Source: Mesorhizobium sp.
Lineage (GTDB): Bacteria; Pseudomonadota; Alphaproteobacteria; Rhizobiales; Rhizobiaceae
Assembly: GCF_023954305.1 (NCBI RefSeq)
Contig: NZ_JAMLIG010000001.1
Coordinates: forward strand, 1-64,000
Reading direction: 5' to 3'
Length of the DNA stretch: 64,000 nt
Part shown: positions 47,784 to 57,177 of the stretch, one piece after another
How the letters are laid out: the number at the start of each line of letters is the position of its first letter
Numbering within the stretch: position 1 is the first letter of the stretch
Notes under the pieces: generated by a model
The model's database searches: none
What the model was told of the DNA's origin: nothing
What the model saw: the letters and a program-made list of their open reading frames with translations, nothing else
Position numbers and translations under genes: made by a program

Positions 47784-48853
47784 CAGTCTTGCCCTTCGTC
47801 CGTGGGTTCGGCTGCCTTTCGGCGTGACAATTCCGGCGCGCGGGCATGGAACTGGTCGAGATCGGCGCGGATCTTCTCGATGAGCCCGTTGCGCGCCATG
47901 TCGTAGCCGAGCTCGACGGCGGAGGCGAACCCCTCGTCGTCGGTGCCGCCGTGGCTCTTCACGACGATACCGTTGAGGCCCAGAAAAACGCCGCCGTTGA
48001 TCTTGCGCACGTCCATCTTCTCGCGCAGCCGGTCGAAGGCTCCCTTGGCAAAGACATAGCCGATCCTGGCCATCAGGGTCCTGCTCATCGCGGCGCGAAG
48101 GTATTCGGCCAGCTGTCTGGCGGTTCCCTCCGCCGTCTTCAGGGCGATGTTCCCGGCGAATCCCTCCGTCACCACGACATCGGTGGTGCCCCTGCCGAGG
48201 TCGTCGCCCTCGACGAAGCCGCGATAGTCCATCGACTTCAGTTCGGCGGCGCGCAGCAGAGACCCGGCCTCGCGCACGTCCTCCTGGCCCTTGATCTCCT
48301 CGACGCCGATGTTGAGCAGACCGACCGTCGGCCGTTCGATGCCGAACACGGCGCGGGCCATCGCCGAACCGAGAATGGCGAAGTCGATCAGCTGATGGGC
48401 ATCGGCGCCGATGGTCGCGCCGACGTCGAGGACGACGCTCTCGCCGCGCGTCGTCGGCCAGATCGCGGCGATAGCCGGCCGCTCGATCTGCGCCATCGTG
48501 CGCAGGCAGAATTTCGACATGGCCATCAGAGCGCCGGTATTGCCGGCGGAGATGCAGACATCCGCCTCACCCGCCTTCACCGCCTCGATCGCCTTCCACA
48601 TGGACGACTTCCAGCGGCCGTGCCGCAGCGCCTGGCTCGGCTTGTCGTCCATGCGCACGGACACATCGCAATGCGTGAACTCGCTGATCGCCCTCAGGCG
48701 CGGATGTTTGATGAAGTGCGGCGACACCGCTTCGTCGCGGCCGTAGATCAGGAAGCGGACGTCCGGGCGGCGTTCGGCGACCCGAAGCAGGCCGGGCATA
48801 ACGATATCGGGGCCATGATCGCCCCCCATCGCGTCGACTGAAATCCTGATCAC
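47783..48853 (-). CDS. plsX: phosphate acyltransferase PlsX
   Basis: PlsX makes acyl-phosphate from acyl-ACP for phospholipid synthesis through PlsY. The 356-residue protein has ISVDAMGGDHGP at the N-terminus, ISAGNTGALMAMSKF, VLDVGATIGADAHQLIDFAILG, and VTEGFAGNIALKTAEG, all family-conserved. It is coupled to fabH, and preceded on the same strand by the DUF177 gene with a 119-base gap. Confidence 0.97.
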   Translation of the reverse strand: MIRISVDAMGGDHGPDIVMPGLLRVAERRPDVRFLIYGRDEAVSPHFIKHPRLRAISEFTHCDVSVRMDDKPSQALRHGRWKSSMWKAIEAVKAGEADVCISAGNTGALMAMSKFCLRTMAQIERPAIAAIWPTTRGESVVLDVGATIGADAHQLIDFAILGSAMARAVFGIERPTVGLLNIGVEEIKGQEDVREAGSLLRAAELKSMDYRGFVEGDDLGRGTTDVVVTEGFAGNIALKTAEGTARQLAEYLRAAMSRTLMARIGYVFAKGAFDRLREKMDVRKINGGVFLGLNGIVVKSHGGTDDEGFASAVELGYDMARNGLIEKIRADLDQFHARAPELSRRKAAEPTDEGQD

Positions 48854-48972
48854 GCGCGCCTTGTCTCTTTTTGACGATTCTATCCGCGGGATGCGGGACA
48901 GGCCAAGCCAGCGGCGAAAATAGCGGTTTTGCGCGCATGCACAACCTCCATTTCAGCATGCTTCCCGGCTTT

Positions 48973-49512
48973 TCAGACTTTCGGAACGAGACCGCGCAAC
49001 CTTGCGAACGGGGAGTCCTCCCCGTCGCCGGATCCGGTCGATGGAAGCTGTGCGCCCTCCTTGCGCGGATATGGATCGATCGCGAGGGCGAACGCTTCCT
49101 CCGCCACCGCGCCGGCATCTATGGACACGCCGTCGAAGGTCTCCGGCAGATCCGGCCCGTCGGCGGAGATGACGAGTTCGCCGTCCTCGATCGTGTCCCG
49201 CGCGAGCGCCGATCCTTCCGGCACGAAGACCAGATCCACGTCTTCGTCGATCTCTGCCTCGATCGGCTCCAGCGTGACGACGCATTGCTGCACAATCGTT
49301 GCGCGGACGCGTCCCGCGACGTTTATGCCGCCGCGCTTCCAGGCCGTGAACAGAAGCTCGGCACGGAACGTCTCGACAGAAACCAGACCATGCACGCGGG
49401 CGAGTTCGGCCCGGGCTTTCGCATCGGGCTCGACGACGACCGGAAACCCTTTTTGCGGCAGACGGCGGACGTCGATCGGATAGGAAATCGGGCTTTTCGT
49501 CACCTGTACCAT
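48973..49512 (-). CDS. DUF177 (YceD-like) protein
   Basis: This 179-residue protein belongs to the DUF177/YceD family, which in many bacteria is encoded next to rpmF and plsX and is implicated in 23S rRNA or L32 handling. It has the paired features RATIVQQCVVTLEPIEAEIDEDVDLVFVP and the ending ARLRGLVPK. Here plsX follows and rpmF is not between them, which is normal for rhizobia. Function is not established. Confidence 0.85.
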   Translation of the reverse strand: MVQVTKSPISYPIDVRRLPQKGFPVVVEPDAKARAELARVHGLVSVETFRAELLFTAWKRGGINVAGRVRATIVQQCVVTLEPIEAEIDEDVDLVFVPEGSALARDTIEDGELVISADGPDLPETFDGVSIDAGAVAEEAFALAIDPYPRKEGAQLPSTGSGDGEDSPFARLRGLVPKV

Positions 49513-49524
49513 CGTGCCTCTCCT

Positions 49525-50061
49525 TTACTTGGCCGGGAGAAACCGCACCTCGCCCGACAAAAGATCGTCAAGGCGCTGGGTGGCGAGGTCGTCGGACACT
49601 GCCTGCAGATAGGCGGCAAGGCTCTCCGCCTGCGGCCATTCGGGCGTTTCGGGCCGCACATTGCGGGCGACCGCGGCCGTCAGCGCCGTCTGGTCGCGCG
49701 CGTCGAGGGCCTGATCGTAGCTCCTGGTGCGGCCGTAGAACATCCGCGACAGGGTCTTCATGCGCTTCGGGATGCCCATGTCGCCGATACCGAGTTCCCG
49801 CAGCGAATGATCGACGTCCTGGAAGAACGTGTCGGTGAGTTCCTGTCCGAGCGCATCGGCGGCCTCGCCTTCGCCCCTGATCCGGCGCAGGAAGAGGTAG
49901 ATATGCAGGCCGACCATCTCGAACCGGCCGAGCGGCGTGTCGGGAACGAGCCAGTCGGAATATGGAACCGGCTGCCGTGCCGCCGCCACGATTCGGATGT
50001 AGATCGCATCCGCTATGGCGCGATTTCGCCGTCGCACCGGGTTGAATAATTGCTTGAACAT
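49525..50061 (-). CDS. ubiquinol-cytochrome c chaperone (Cbp3/UQCC1-like)
   Basis: This 178-residue protein matches the alphaproteobacterial relatives of mitochondrial Cbp3: YIRIVAAARQPVPYSDWLVPDTPLGRFEMVGLHIYLFLRRIRGEG, then ELTDTFFQDVDHSLRELGIGDMGIPKRMKTLSRMFYGR. By homology it would aid cytochrome bc1 assembly. It has no signal peptide. It is 12 bases upstream of the DUF177 gene and divergent from bamE. Confidence 0.88.
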   Translation of the reverse strand: MFKQLFNPVRRRNRAIADAIYIRIVAAARQPVPYSDWLVPDTPLGRFEMVGLHIYLFLRRIRGEGEAADALGQELTDTFFQDVDHSLRELGIGDMGIPKRMKTLSRMFYGRTRSYDQALDARDQTALTAAVARNVRPETPEWPQAESLAAYLQAVSDDLATQRLDDLLSGEVRFLPAK

Positions 50062-50163
50062 GCCGGGGAACTCCCGCCGATCGCGCCACTTCGGTTGCAT
50101 CGGCCCGAAAGCTGGTTTACCGAGTCTCCGGTTTCGCGCAAGTCGCGGCCGGAGCCGAGTGAC

Positions 50164-50688
50164 ATGGAGATGTCGTTGCACGCGTTGAAATTCAAGGCGA
50201 AAGCCTCCCGGGTGGGGCCGGCGATCCTCGCCGTAGCCGCCGTCGCCCTGGTCTCGGGCTGCAATGCCGCATCGACCCTGTCGGCAAGCGAGACACTGAC
50301 GCAGGGCTATGTCATCGATCCACAGGCGATCGAGCTCGTGCCGCCCGGCTCGAGCCGTGAACAGGTGTTGCTGGCGCTCGGCTCGCCGTCGACGCGCGCG
50401 ACATTCGACAACGAAGTCTTCTACTACATCTCGCAGAAGCGCCACCGCTCGATGGCGTGGCAGAACCCGCATATCGTCGACCAGCGCGTGCTGGCCGTCT
50501 ATTTCGGACCCGACGACCGCGTCGTGAACATCGCCAATTACGGCATGCAGGACGGCAAGGTGTTCGATTTCATCTCGCGCACGACACCGACCGGCGGCAA
50601 GGACCAGAACTTCCTTGGCCAGATCCTGTCCGGCTTCGGCGGAAAGAAAGGCGCGCCGCCGAACCTGTTCGGCAATCCCGGCAGCTGA
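50164..50688 (+). CDS. bamE: outer membrane protein assembly factor BamE
   Basis: BamE is a small lipoprotein of the Bam complex that inserts outer-membrane beta-barrels. The 174-residue protein has a lipobox ending at Cys33 (LVSGC) and the SmpA/OmlA domain (LVPPGSSREQVLLALGSPSTRATFDNEVFYYISQKR). The frame is open upstream, but the ATG at 50164 gives the proper lipoprotein signal. An ATG two codons later is equally acceptable. A strong hairpin follows it. Confidence 0.9.
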   Translation: MEMSLHALKFKAKASRVGPAILAVAAVALVSGCNAASTLSASETLTQGYVIDPQAIELVPPGSSREQVLLALGSPSTRATFDNEVFYYISQKRHRSMAWQNPHIVDQRVLAVYFGPDDRVVNIANYGMQDGKVFDFISRTTPTGGKDQNFLGQILSGFGGKKGAPPNLFGNPGS

Positions 50689-50731
50689 TCGCGCGGACGC
50701 GGCGGGACCGCTCATCGCGCCTTCACCGAAT

Positions 50732-50767
50732 CGAAAACCCCGCGGGATCGCTCCCGCGGGGTTTTCG
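50732..50767. terminator. bidirectional terminator between bamE and hppA
   Basis: A perfect 16-bp stem (CGAAAACCCCGCGGGA and its complement) closes a TCGC loop. The ends of the stem give A-runs and T-runs on both strands, so it can end both convergent genes. Confidence 0.88.
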
Positions 50768-50783
50768 TTGAAGCGACGCCTGC

Positions 50784-52922
50784 TCAGTGAGCGAGCACTG
50801 CGAGCAGCAGGAGCGCCACGATGTTGGTGATCTTGATCGCCGGGTTCACGGCCGGGCCGGCGGTGTCCTTGTAGGGATCGCCGACCGTATCGCCCGTGAC
50901 CGACGCCTTGTGAGCCTCCGAACCCTTCAGGTGCTTGACCCCGTCCTTGTCGACGAAGCCGTCCTCGAAGGACTTCTTGGCGTTGTCCCACGCGCCGCCG
51001 CCCGAGGTCATCGAGATGGCGACGAACAGGCCGTTGACGATTACGCCGAGCAGCGAGGCGCCGAGCGCGGCGAAAGCCGAGGCCTTGGAGCCCGAGATCA
51101 GCAGCACGCCGAAATAGACGACGAGCGGCGCCAGGACCGGCAAGAGCGACGGAACGATCATTTCCTTGATCGCCGCCCTTGTCAGGATGTCGACCGCGCG
51201 CGCGTAGTTCGGCTTGGAGGTACCCTGCATGATGCCGGGGTTCTCGCGGAACTGCTTGCGCACCTCCTCGACGATCGAGCCCGCCGCGCGGCCGACGGCC
51301 GTCATGGCGATGCCGCCGAACAGGTAGGGGATCAGGCCGCCGAAAATCAGACCAGCCACGACGTAAGGGTTCGAAAGATCGAACGAGACCGTGCCGATAT
51401 CCGCGAAATACGGGAACTGCGCGGCATTGGCGGCGAAATACTGCAGATCGTAGGAATAGGCCGCGAACAACACCAGCGCGCCGAGACCGGCGGAGCCGAT
51501 CGCGTAGCCCTTGGTGACGGCCTTGGTCGTGTTGCCGACCGCGTCGAGCGCGTCGGTCGACTGGCGGACCTCCTTGGGCAGGCCCGACATTTCGGCGATG
51601 CCGCCGGCATTGTCGGTGACCGGGCCGAAGGCGTCGAGCGCCACGATCATGCCGGCGAGGCCGAGCATGGTCGTCACCGCGATGCCGGTGCCGAACAGAC
51701 CCGCCAGCTGGTAGGTGGCGATAATGCCGCCGACGATGACGATCGCCGGCAGCGCCGTCGATTCCAGCGAGACGGCGAGACCCTGGATGACGTTGGTGCC
51801 GTGGCCGGTGACCGACGCCTGGGCAATCGAGTTGACCGGGCGCTTGTTGGTGCCGGTGTAGTATTCGGTGATCACCACGATCAGGCCGGTCACGAGGAGG
51901 CCGATCAAGCCGCAGATGAACAGGCTGGTGCCGGTCACGGACATGCCGTTGGCGACGCCGATCTCGCCCCAGCCGATGGTGAGCGACGTCGCGCCGCCGA
52001 GGCCGATGATCGAGAGCAGGCCGGTGACGATGAGGCCCTTGTAGAGGGCGCCCATGATCGAGCCGTTGGATCCTAGCTTGACGAAGAAGGTGCCGACGAT
52101 CGAGGTCAGGATGCAGGCGCCGCAGATCGCGAGCGGATAGAGCATGACGGTCGACAGAGCAGCGCTGCCGGCGAAGAAGATCGCGGCGAGCACCATCGTG
52201 GCGACAACGGTCACCGCGTAGGTCTCGAACAGGTCGGCGGCCATGCCGGCGCAGTCGCCGACATTGTCGCCGACGTTATCGGCAATGGTGGCAGGGTTGC
52301 GCGGATCGTCCTCGGGAATTCCCGCTTCCACCTTGCCGACGAGGTCGCCGCCGACGTCCGCACCCTTGGTGAAGATGCCGCCGCCGAGACGGGCGAAGAT
52401 GGAGATCAGCGAGGCGCCGAAGCCGAGCGCCACGAGTGAGTCGATGACCGTACGGTCGCCGGGAGCGTAGCCGAGCGGGCCGACGAGGATCCAGTAATAC
52501 ACGGCGACGCCGAGCAGGGCGAGGCCCGCCACCAGCATGCCGGTGATCGCGCCGGACTTGAAGGCGATGTCGAGGCCCGCTGCCAGGCTGTTGGAGGCGG
52601 CCTGCGCGGTGCGCACGTTGGCGCGGACCGAAACGTGCATGCCGATGAAGCCGGCCGCGCCCGAAAGTACCGCGCCGATGAGGAAGCCGATCGCCGCCTG
52701 CCAGGACAGCAGCCACAGCGCGAGAAGGAAGACGACCACGCCGACGACGGCGATGGTGGTGTACTGACGGGCGAGATAGGCCTGCGCACCCTCACGGATG
52801 GCGCCCGCTATTTCCTGCATGCGTGCACTTCCCTGGTCGGCCGCGAGGACCGACTGCGTTGCCCAGATGGCGTAAACGACGGAAAGCAGGCCGCAGGCAA
52901 TGACGACGTAAAGCATGGTCAT
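50784..52922 (-). CDS. hppA: K+-independent H+-translocating membrane pyrophosphatase
   Basis: This 712-residue membrane enzyme uses pyrophosphate hydrolysis to pump protons. It has about 16 membrane segments and the pyrophosphate site DVGGDLVGKVEAGIPEDDPRNPATIADNVGDNVGDCAGMAADLFE. The motif GNTTKA (in DAVGNTTKAVTKG) has lysine where K+-dependent enzymes have alanine, which marks the K+-independent class. Length is normal. It is transcribed alone on the minus strand and ends at the shared terminator. Confidence 0.95.
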   Translation of the reverse strand: MTMLYVVIACGLLSVVYAIWATQSVLAADQGSARMQEIAGAIREGAQAYLARQYTTIAVVGVVVFLLALWLLSWQAAIGFLIGAVLSGAAGFIGMHVSVRANVRTAQAASNSLAAGLDIAFKSGAITGMLVAGLALLGVAVYYWILVGPLGYAPGDRTVIDSLVALGFGASLISIFARLGGGIFTKGADVGGDLVGKVEAGIPEDDPRNPATIADNVGDNVGDCAGMAADLFETYAVTVVATMVLAAIFFAGSAALSTVMLYPLAICGACILTSIVGTFFVKLGSNGSIMGALYKGLIVTGLLSIIGLGGATSLTIGWGEIGVANGMSVTGTSLFICGLIGLLVTGLIVVITEYYTGTNKRPVNSIAQASVTGHGTNVIQGLAVSLESTALPAIVIVGGIIATYQLAGLFGTGIAVTTMLGLAGMIVALDAFGPVTDNAGGIAEMSGLPKEVRQSTDALDAVGNTTKAVTKGYAIGSAGLGALVLFAAYSYDLQYFAANAAQFPYFADIGTVSFDLSNPYVVAGLIFGGLIPYLFGGIAMTAVGRAAGSIVEEVRKQFRENPGIMQGTSKPNYARAVDILTRAAIKEMIVPSLLPVLAPLVVYFGVLLISGSKASAFAALGASLLGVIVNGLFVAISMTSGGGAWDNAKKSFEDGFVDKDGVKHLKGSEAHKASVTGDTVGDPYKDTAGPAVNPAIKITNIVALLLLAVLAH

Positions 52923-53143
52923 GCCGAATTTCCCTTGGTTTCGTCCGGAAGAACCCCTCCCCGGACATTCGATAGGACCATGTCCGACTGAGTACGGATT
53001 CCGGTTCCTCGCTGCGGGCTTATGCTGAAGCGTCAGGCGAGCGTCAAGGTTTTGTTACCGTTTTGCCCCGGTTTCGCTGCAATGCGGAAGTGGCTGGGGC
53101 CGGTTGGCGGTCGCGACGCCGGGCCCTGACGTTCGGTCGCGGT

Positions 53144-53863
53144 TCAACTCACCCGGGCGCGGATCTGAACGGGTCCGCCGCCTTTCTCGCGCTTCATCTC
53201 GACCGCTTTCAGGCTCGCAATCAGGTCGCTCAGCTTGCGGAAGCCGTGATTGCGAGGATCGAAGTCCGGCAGGCGCTTGTTCAGCATCTGACCGACTGGG
53301 CCAAGATAGGCCCATCCGTCCTCGTCGGACAGGTCTTCGATGGCGACGAGGATGTCGTCGACGGGGACGCGCGCCTTAGGCTTCTCAGGCTCCTTCGCGC
53401 CGCCTTTCTCCTCCTTCAGGAGCAGATCGCAATAGAAGAAGCGGTCGCAGGCTCGGACCCAGCCAACCGACGCCTTCTGCTCGCCGAAACCGTAGACGGC
53501 CGTTCCGTCCTCACGGATACGGCTCGCCAGAGTGGTGAAGTCGCTGTCGGACGACGCAATGCAAAAGCCTTCGACCTGTCCGCGATGCAGCAGATCCATC
53601 GCCTCAATGGCGAGCTTCATGTCCGTCGCGTTCTTGCCGACGGCGGCCGGAGGAACGTGGACGGGAGTGAGCGCATGCTGGTGGACAAGGGACTGCCACG
53701 AGTTCATCGATGAACTGGCAAAGTGGCCGTAGACGCGCTTGACCGTGATCGTTCCGAGTGCCGAAGCCTCGCGGACGATGATCGGCAGATAGTCGGCACG
53801 CACATTGTCGGCATCGATGAGCAATGCGAGGCGGGCGCGACGGATGGTCGACTCGTCGGTCAT
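53144..53863 (-). CDS. NYN domain protein with C-terminal OST-HTH/LOTUS-like region
   Basis: This 239-residue protein has an N-terminal PIN-like NYN nuclease domain with the expected acidic residues: Asp17 and Asp19 (LLIDADN), Asp81 (KNATDMKLAIEAMD) and Asp106/Asp108 (IASSDSDFTTLA). A basic linker (EEKGGAKEPEKPKA) leads to a winged-helix region (about 165-225: GWAYLGPVGQMLNKRLPDFDPRNHGFRKLSDLI) of OST-HTH/LOTUS type. It probably acts on RNA. No toxin-antitoxin partner is adjacent. Confidence 0.87.
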   Translation of the reverse strand: MTDESTIRRARLALLIDADNVRADYLPIIVREASALGTITVKRVYGHFASSSMNSWQSLVHQHALTPVHVPPAAVGKNATDMKLAIEAMDLLHRGQVEGFCIASSDSDFTTLASRIREDGTAVYGFGEQKASVGWVRACDRFFYCDLLLKEEKGGAKEPEKPKARVPVDDILVAIEDLSDEDGWAYLGPVGQMLNKRLPDFDPRNHGFRKLSDLIASLKAVEMKREKGGGPVQIRARVS

Positions 53864-53929
53864 TATGCTTCCTTTGGCGTAAGCCTAGCACATCTACCGG
53901 AGCCACTCGCCTGGAGAGATGCGGTTGGC

Positions 53930-55153
53930 TCAGGCGGTGATCTGTCGCCTCCTTTGCGCAACGAGCCAGCCCAGCGCGACGAGGCAGATGAGCGACACCG
54001 GAAAGATCACCCAGTTCAGCATGTCCCAGCCATAGGCGTTGTAGGTGATGCCCGACATAAGCGACCCGAATGCGACGGTGGAGAACAATACGAAATCGTG
54101 GAAGCCCTGCGCCCTGCCCTTTTCGGAGGGCCGATAGGCATTGGCGACCATCGCAGTCGCGCCGATGAAACCGAAATTCCAGCCGAGACCGAGCAGGATC
54201 AGCGCCGTCCAGAACTGCCAGAGCGCAATGCCGCTGAGGGCAATGACCCCGCAAACGATCAGGAGAGCGAGGCCGAGCGCGACGATCTTCTCGGCGCCGT
54301 AGCGCGTGATCAGCCGGCCGGTGAAGAAGCTCGGGGCGAACATCGCCATGACGTGCCAGGAAATGCCGAGCGTCGCCTCGTCGGGCGAAAAGCCGCAGCC
54401 GACCATCGCCAGCGGCGCGCCGGTCATGACGAAACTCATCAGCGCATAGGTCGAGACGGCGCAGAGCAGCGCGACCGCGAATTGCGGCTGGCGGACGATT
54501 TCCAGCAGAGGGCGGGCATCGTCCGCGACAGGCTGGGCGTTGGCCCGAGCGTGGGCGTGAGAACGAAGGAAGGAGAGGATCACCGCTCCGACGGCCGCAA
54601 GGCCGACGATTGCGGCAAAGGAGCCGGCGAACATCACCGGCGCGAAGAGTTCGCGGGTAAAGATGACGATCTGCGGTCCGAGGATCGCCGTGACCACGCC
54701 GCCGGCCAGCACGAAGGAGATCGCGCGCGCCTTGAAGGCGGCCGGCGCATCGTCGGCAGCGGCGAAGCGCAGTTGCTGCACGAAGGCCCCGCCGAGGCCG
54801 ACGATCAAGAGGCCGGCCACGAATATCCAGAAATTGCCGCCGAAGATCGCTGCGGTTCCGATCACGCCGCCGAGCGCCGTGACGATTGTGCCGAACATGA
54901 AGCCGCTGCGCGCGCCGACCTTGCGCAGCACGGCGGCCGCCGGCAGGGCGCCGAGTGCCACACCGATATTATAGCCCGTCACCGGCGCGCTCGCCAGCGA
55001 CTTGTCGGCATCGAGGAGATAGTGACCGGCGAGCGCGCCCATCGAGATGGCGATCGGCGCCGCGGACCCGACGATCGCCATGGCGGACGCGTAGATCAGC
55101 GCCGTGCGCCGAGCTTCGCGTTCCGATCCGCTCAATCCTTCGACAATGGCCAC
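53930..55153 (-). CDS. major facilitator superfamily transporter
   Basis: This 407-residue protein has 12 hydrophobic segments in the usual 6+6 pattern of MFS transporters, with GVALGALPAAAVLRKVGARSGFMFG in the loop 2-3 region and a central basic loop (RSHAHARANAQPVADDARP). The substrate cannot be predicted. It starts with GTG directly after the nusB stop (TAG-GTG), with GGAAGGA upstream, so it is the last gene of the rib-nusB operon. That coupling might mean a link to flavin metabolism, but this is speculative. Confidence 0.85.
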   Translation of the reverse strand: MAIVEGLSGSEREARRTALIYASAMAIVGSAAPIAISMGALAGHYLLDADKSLASAPVTGYNIGVALGALPAAAVLRKVGARSGFMFGTIVTALGGVIGTAAIFGGNFWIFVAGLLIVGLGGAFVQQLRFAAADDAPAAFKARAISFVLAGGVVTAILGPQIVIFTRELFAPVMFAGSFAAIVGLAAVGAVILSFLRSHAHARANAQPVADDARPLLEIVRQPQFAVALLCAVSTYALMSFVMTGAPLAMVGCGFSPDEATLGISWHVMAMFAPSFFTGRLITRYGAEKIVALGLALLIVCGVIALSGIALWQFWTALILLGLGWNFGFIGATAMVANAYRPSEKGRAQGFHDFVLFSTVAFGSLMSGITYNAYGWDMLNWVIFPVSLICLVALGWLVAQRRRQITA

Positions 55154-55648
55154 CTAGGCGTCCTTCCCCCTGCCCTCGCCGCGAACCCGACGCGCGACGC
55201 GGTCGAGTACGGCATTTACCAGCTTCGGCTCGTCCTCGGAGTAGAAGGCCTTGGCGATGTCGACATATTCCGAGACGATGACGGCCACCGGCACGTCCTC
55301 GCGCTTCATCAGTTCATAGACGCCGGCGCGGAGAATCGCCCGGAGTGTCGAATCGAGGCGCGACAGGGGCCAATCCTCGGTCAGCGACTGGCGGATGACC
55401 GGATCGACGGTCTTCTGGTTCTCGACGACGCCGGCCAGGATGGCGCGGAACCACTGCGCGTCCGCCTCGCGATAGACCTGGCCGTCGATCTCCTTGCCGA
55501 GACGAAAGGCCTCGTATTCCGACGCGATCTCGAGCAGTCCGGTGCCGGCGACGTCCATCTGGTAGAGCGCCTGGACGGCTGCGAGGCGCGCGGCGCCCCG
55601 CTTGTTGGCCGCCCGGGGCGCAGATTGCGGTTTGGCGTCGGCGCTCAT
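55154..55648 (-). CDS. nusB: transcription antitermination factor NusB
   Basis: NusB binds the boxA RNA with S10 and aids antitermination in rRNA operons. The 164-residue all-helical protein has RGAARLAAVQALYQMDVAGT, LDSTLRAILRAGVYELMKREDVPVAVIVSEYVDIAKAFYSEDEPKLVNAVLDRVAR, which is the family signature. It starts 2 bases after the ribH stop, the standard ribH-nusB pair. Confidence 0.96.
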   Translation of the reverse strand: MSADAKPQSAPRAANKRGAARLAAVQALYQMDVAGTGLLEIASEYEAFRLGKEIDGQVYREADAQWFRAILAGVVENQKTVDPVIRQSLTEDWPLSRLDSTLRAILRAGVYELMKREDVPVAVIVSEYVDIAKAFYSEDEPKLVNAVLDRVARRVRGEGRGKDA

Positions 55649-55650
55649 CG

Positions 55651-56136
55651 TCAGGCTCCGAGCCGCTCGCGGATGGCGATCATGGTCAGCGCGGCGCGGG
55701 CGGCAAATCCGCCCTTGTCGCCGTCGCTCTTTCGCGCGCGCGCCCAGGCCTGCTCCTCATTCTCGGTGGTGAGGATGCCGTTGCCGATCGCAAGCGACTC
55801 GTCGACCGCCAGATCCATCAGCGCGCGGCTCGATTCGTTGGCGACGATGTCGAAATGGTAGGTGTCGCCGCGGATGACGGTGCCGAGCGCGACGTAGCCG
55901 TCATAATCGGTGCCGCCCTCTTCGGCGGCGTCGAGCGCCATCGAGATGACGGCCGGGATCTCCAGCGCGCCGGGAACCGTGATCACGTCGAAGGTCGCGC
56001 CGGCCTCCTTCAGCGCGGAGGTGGCGCCGTCCAACAGTGCATCCGCGAGCGCGTCGTGAAAGCGCGCCTCGATGACGAGAATATGGGCGCGCTCGGGTGT
56101 GGCGAACGCCTTGCCGTGGTCTGATGTGCCAGCCAT
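55651..56136 (-). CDS. ribH: 6,7-dimethyl-8-ribityllumazine synthase
   Basis: Lumazine synthase makes the direct riboflavin precursor from the pyrimidine dione and dihydroxybutanone phosphate. The 161-residue protein has ILVIEARFHDALADALLDGA, VPGALEIPAVISMAL, GTVIRGDTYHFDIVANESSRALMDL and IGNGILTTENEEQAWAR, all conserved. The ATG at 56136 starts right before the family N-terminus. It is followed by nusB and preceded by the interrupted small gene. Confidence 0.96.
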   Translation of the reverse strand: MAGTSDHGKAFATPERAHILVIEARFHDALADALLDGATSALKEAGATFDVITVPGALEIPAVISMALDAAEEGGTDYDGYVALGTVIRGDTYHFDIVANESSRALMDLAVDESLAIGNGILTTENEEQAWARARKSDGDKGGFAARAALTMIAIRERLGA

Positions 56137-56221
56137 AAGGAACTCCGGATTGGCGGCTGACTTAGGCCGAACCGGAAATGTCCGCAAGCGCGACTTAGCG
56201 CGCTGCGGCAGAACGCGCCTT

Positions 56222-56563
56222 TCAGCGCTTCAAGAACCGCTCGTGCTGGCGAACGGCAATGTATGCGCCAATCGCAATGATTGCCGGCAATCCGAGCGAC
56301 GTGAACCAGAACATCGGATCGTTGTAGCTCGTGGCTTCAACCCTTTGAGAATTCTTCTCGCCCCTAAATGTAGTGATTGCGATGGAAAGCCAACCTGCTC
56401 CCGTCAGCGCGAGCCAGACAGCGTCCGCCGGGACGCTGAAGGAGACGAGGCCTTAGAAATATCCTGCCAAGGGAGTGGCAACGCCTACCGTGAAACACGC
56501 CGTAGACGGGCGATCCAGCGAATTGGCCAGAAGCTTCGTCCGCTCGTTGTCTATCAGACTCAC
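56222..56563 (-). pseudogene. small membrane protein gene interrupted by in-frame TAA
   Basis: On the minus strand a GTG at 56563 overlaps the ribE stop (GTGA) and opens a frame starting SLIDNERTKLLANSLDRPSTA. After 36 residues the frame meets TAA at 56453-56455, then continues without interruption for 76 residues to TGA at 56222. The two parts read as one protein of about 113 residues with three hydrophobic segments, and the N-E-R-T-K-L-x-A-N start resembles a family of small alphaproteobacterial membrane proteins. I interpret it as a nonsense mutation in a non-essential gene. A sequencing error or recoding are alternatives. The downstream part has no good start except an ATG 47 codons in. 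Confidence 0.62.
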
Positions 56564-57177
56564 AGCCCCTCCGCCGCTGCCTCCGCGAGCCGCGCCGCGT
56601 AGCGGGCCATCGTATCGATCTCGAGGTTCACCAAATCGCCAACCCTGCGTTCGCCCCATGTGGTGACCGTGAGCGAGTGGTGGATCAGGAGCACGTCGAA
56701 CTCGTCGCGGCGCACCTGATTGACGGTCAGCGACGTCCCGTCGAGACAGACCGATCCCTTCGGGGCGATGAATTTGGCCAGATGCGCCGGCGCGCGCAGG
56801 CGGAAACGCACCGCCTCGCCCTCCTCCTCGCGGGCGACGATCTCGGCCATGCCATCGACATGGCCCGAGACGATGTGGCCACCCAGCTCGTCGCCGATCT
56901 TCAGCGCCCGCTCGAGGTTGAGCCGTGTCCCTTCGACCCATGCGTCGGCGGTGGTCAGCCGCAGCGCCTCCTCCCAGGCCTCGACCTCGAACCAGCGGGC
57001 GTTCGAGCCAGTTTCCGGCAAGGCGACTACGGTCAGGCACGGGCCGGAACAGGCGATCGACGCGCCGATCTCGATCGAGGCCGGATCGTAGGCGGTTTCG
57101 ATGCGGAAGCGCTTTCCCTTCGGCAGCGGCTCCACCCTGGCGACGCGGCCGACATCGGTAACAATGCCCGTGAACAT
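56560..57177 (-). CDS. ribE: riboflavin synthase alpha chain
   Basis: Riboflavin synthase dismutates two lumazine molecules to riboflavin. The 205-residue protein has the start MFTGIVTDVGRV, two lumazine-binding barrel repeats (with ASIACSGPCLTVV and GSVCLDGTSLTVNQV as equivalent segments), HIVSGHVDGMAEI and FDVLLIHHSLTVTTWG. Its start overlaps the ribD stop (TGATG). It precedes the interrupted small gene and ribH. Confidence 0.96.
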   Translation of the reverse strand: MFTGIVTDVGRVARVEPLPKGKRFRIETAYDPASIEIGASIACSGPCLTVVALPETGSNARWFEVEAWEEALRLTTADAWVEGTRLNLERALKIGDELGGHIVSGHVDGMAEIVAREEEGEAVRFRLRAPAHLAKFIAPKGSVCLDGTSLTVNQVRRDEFDVLLIHHSLTVTTWGERRVGDLVNLEIDTMARYAARLAEAAAEGL

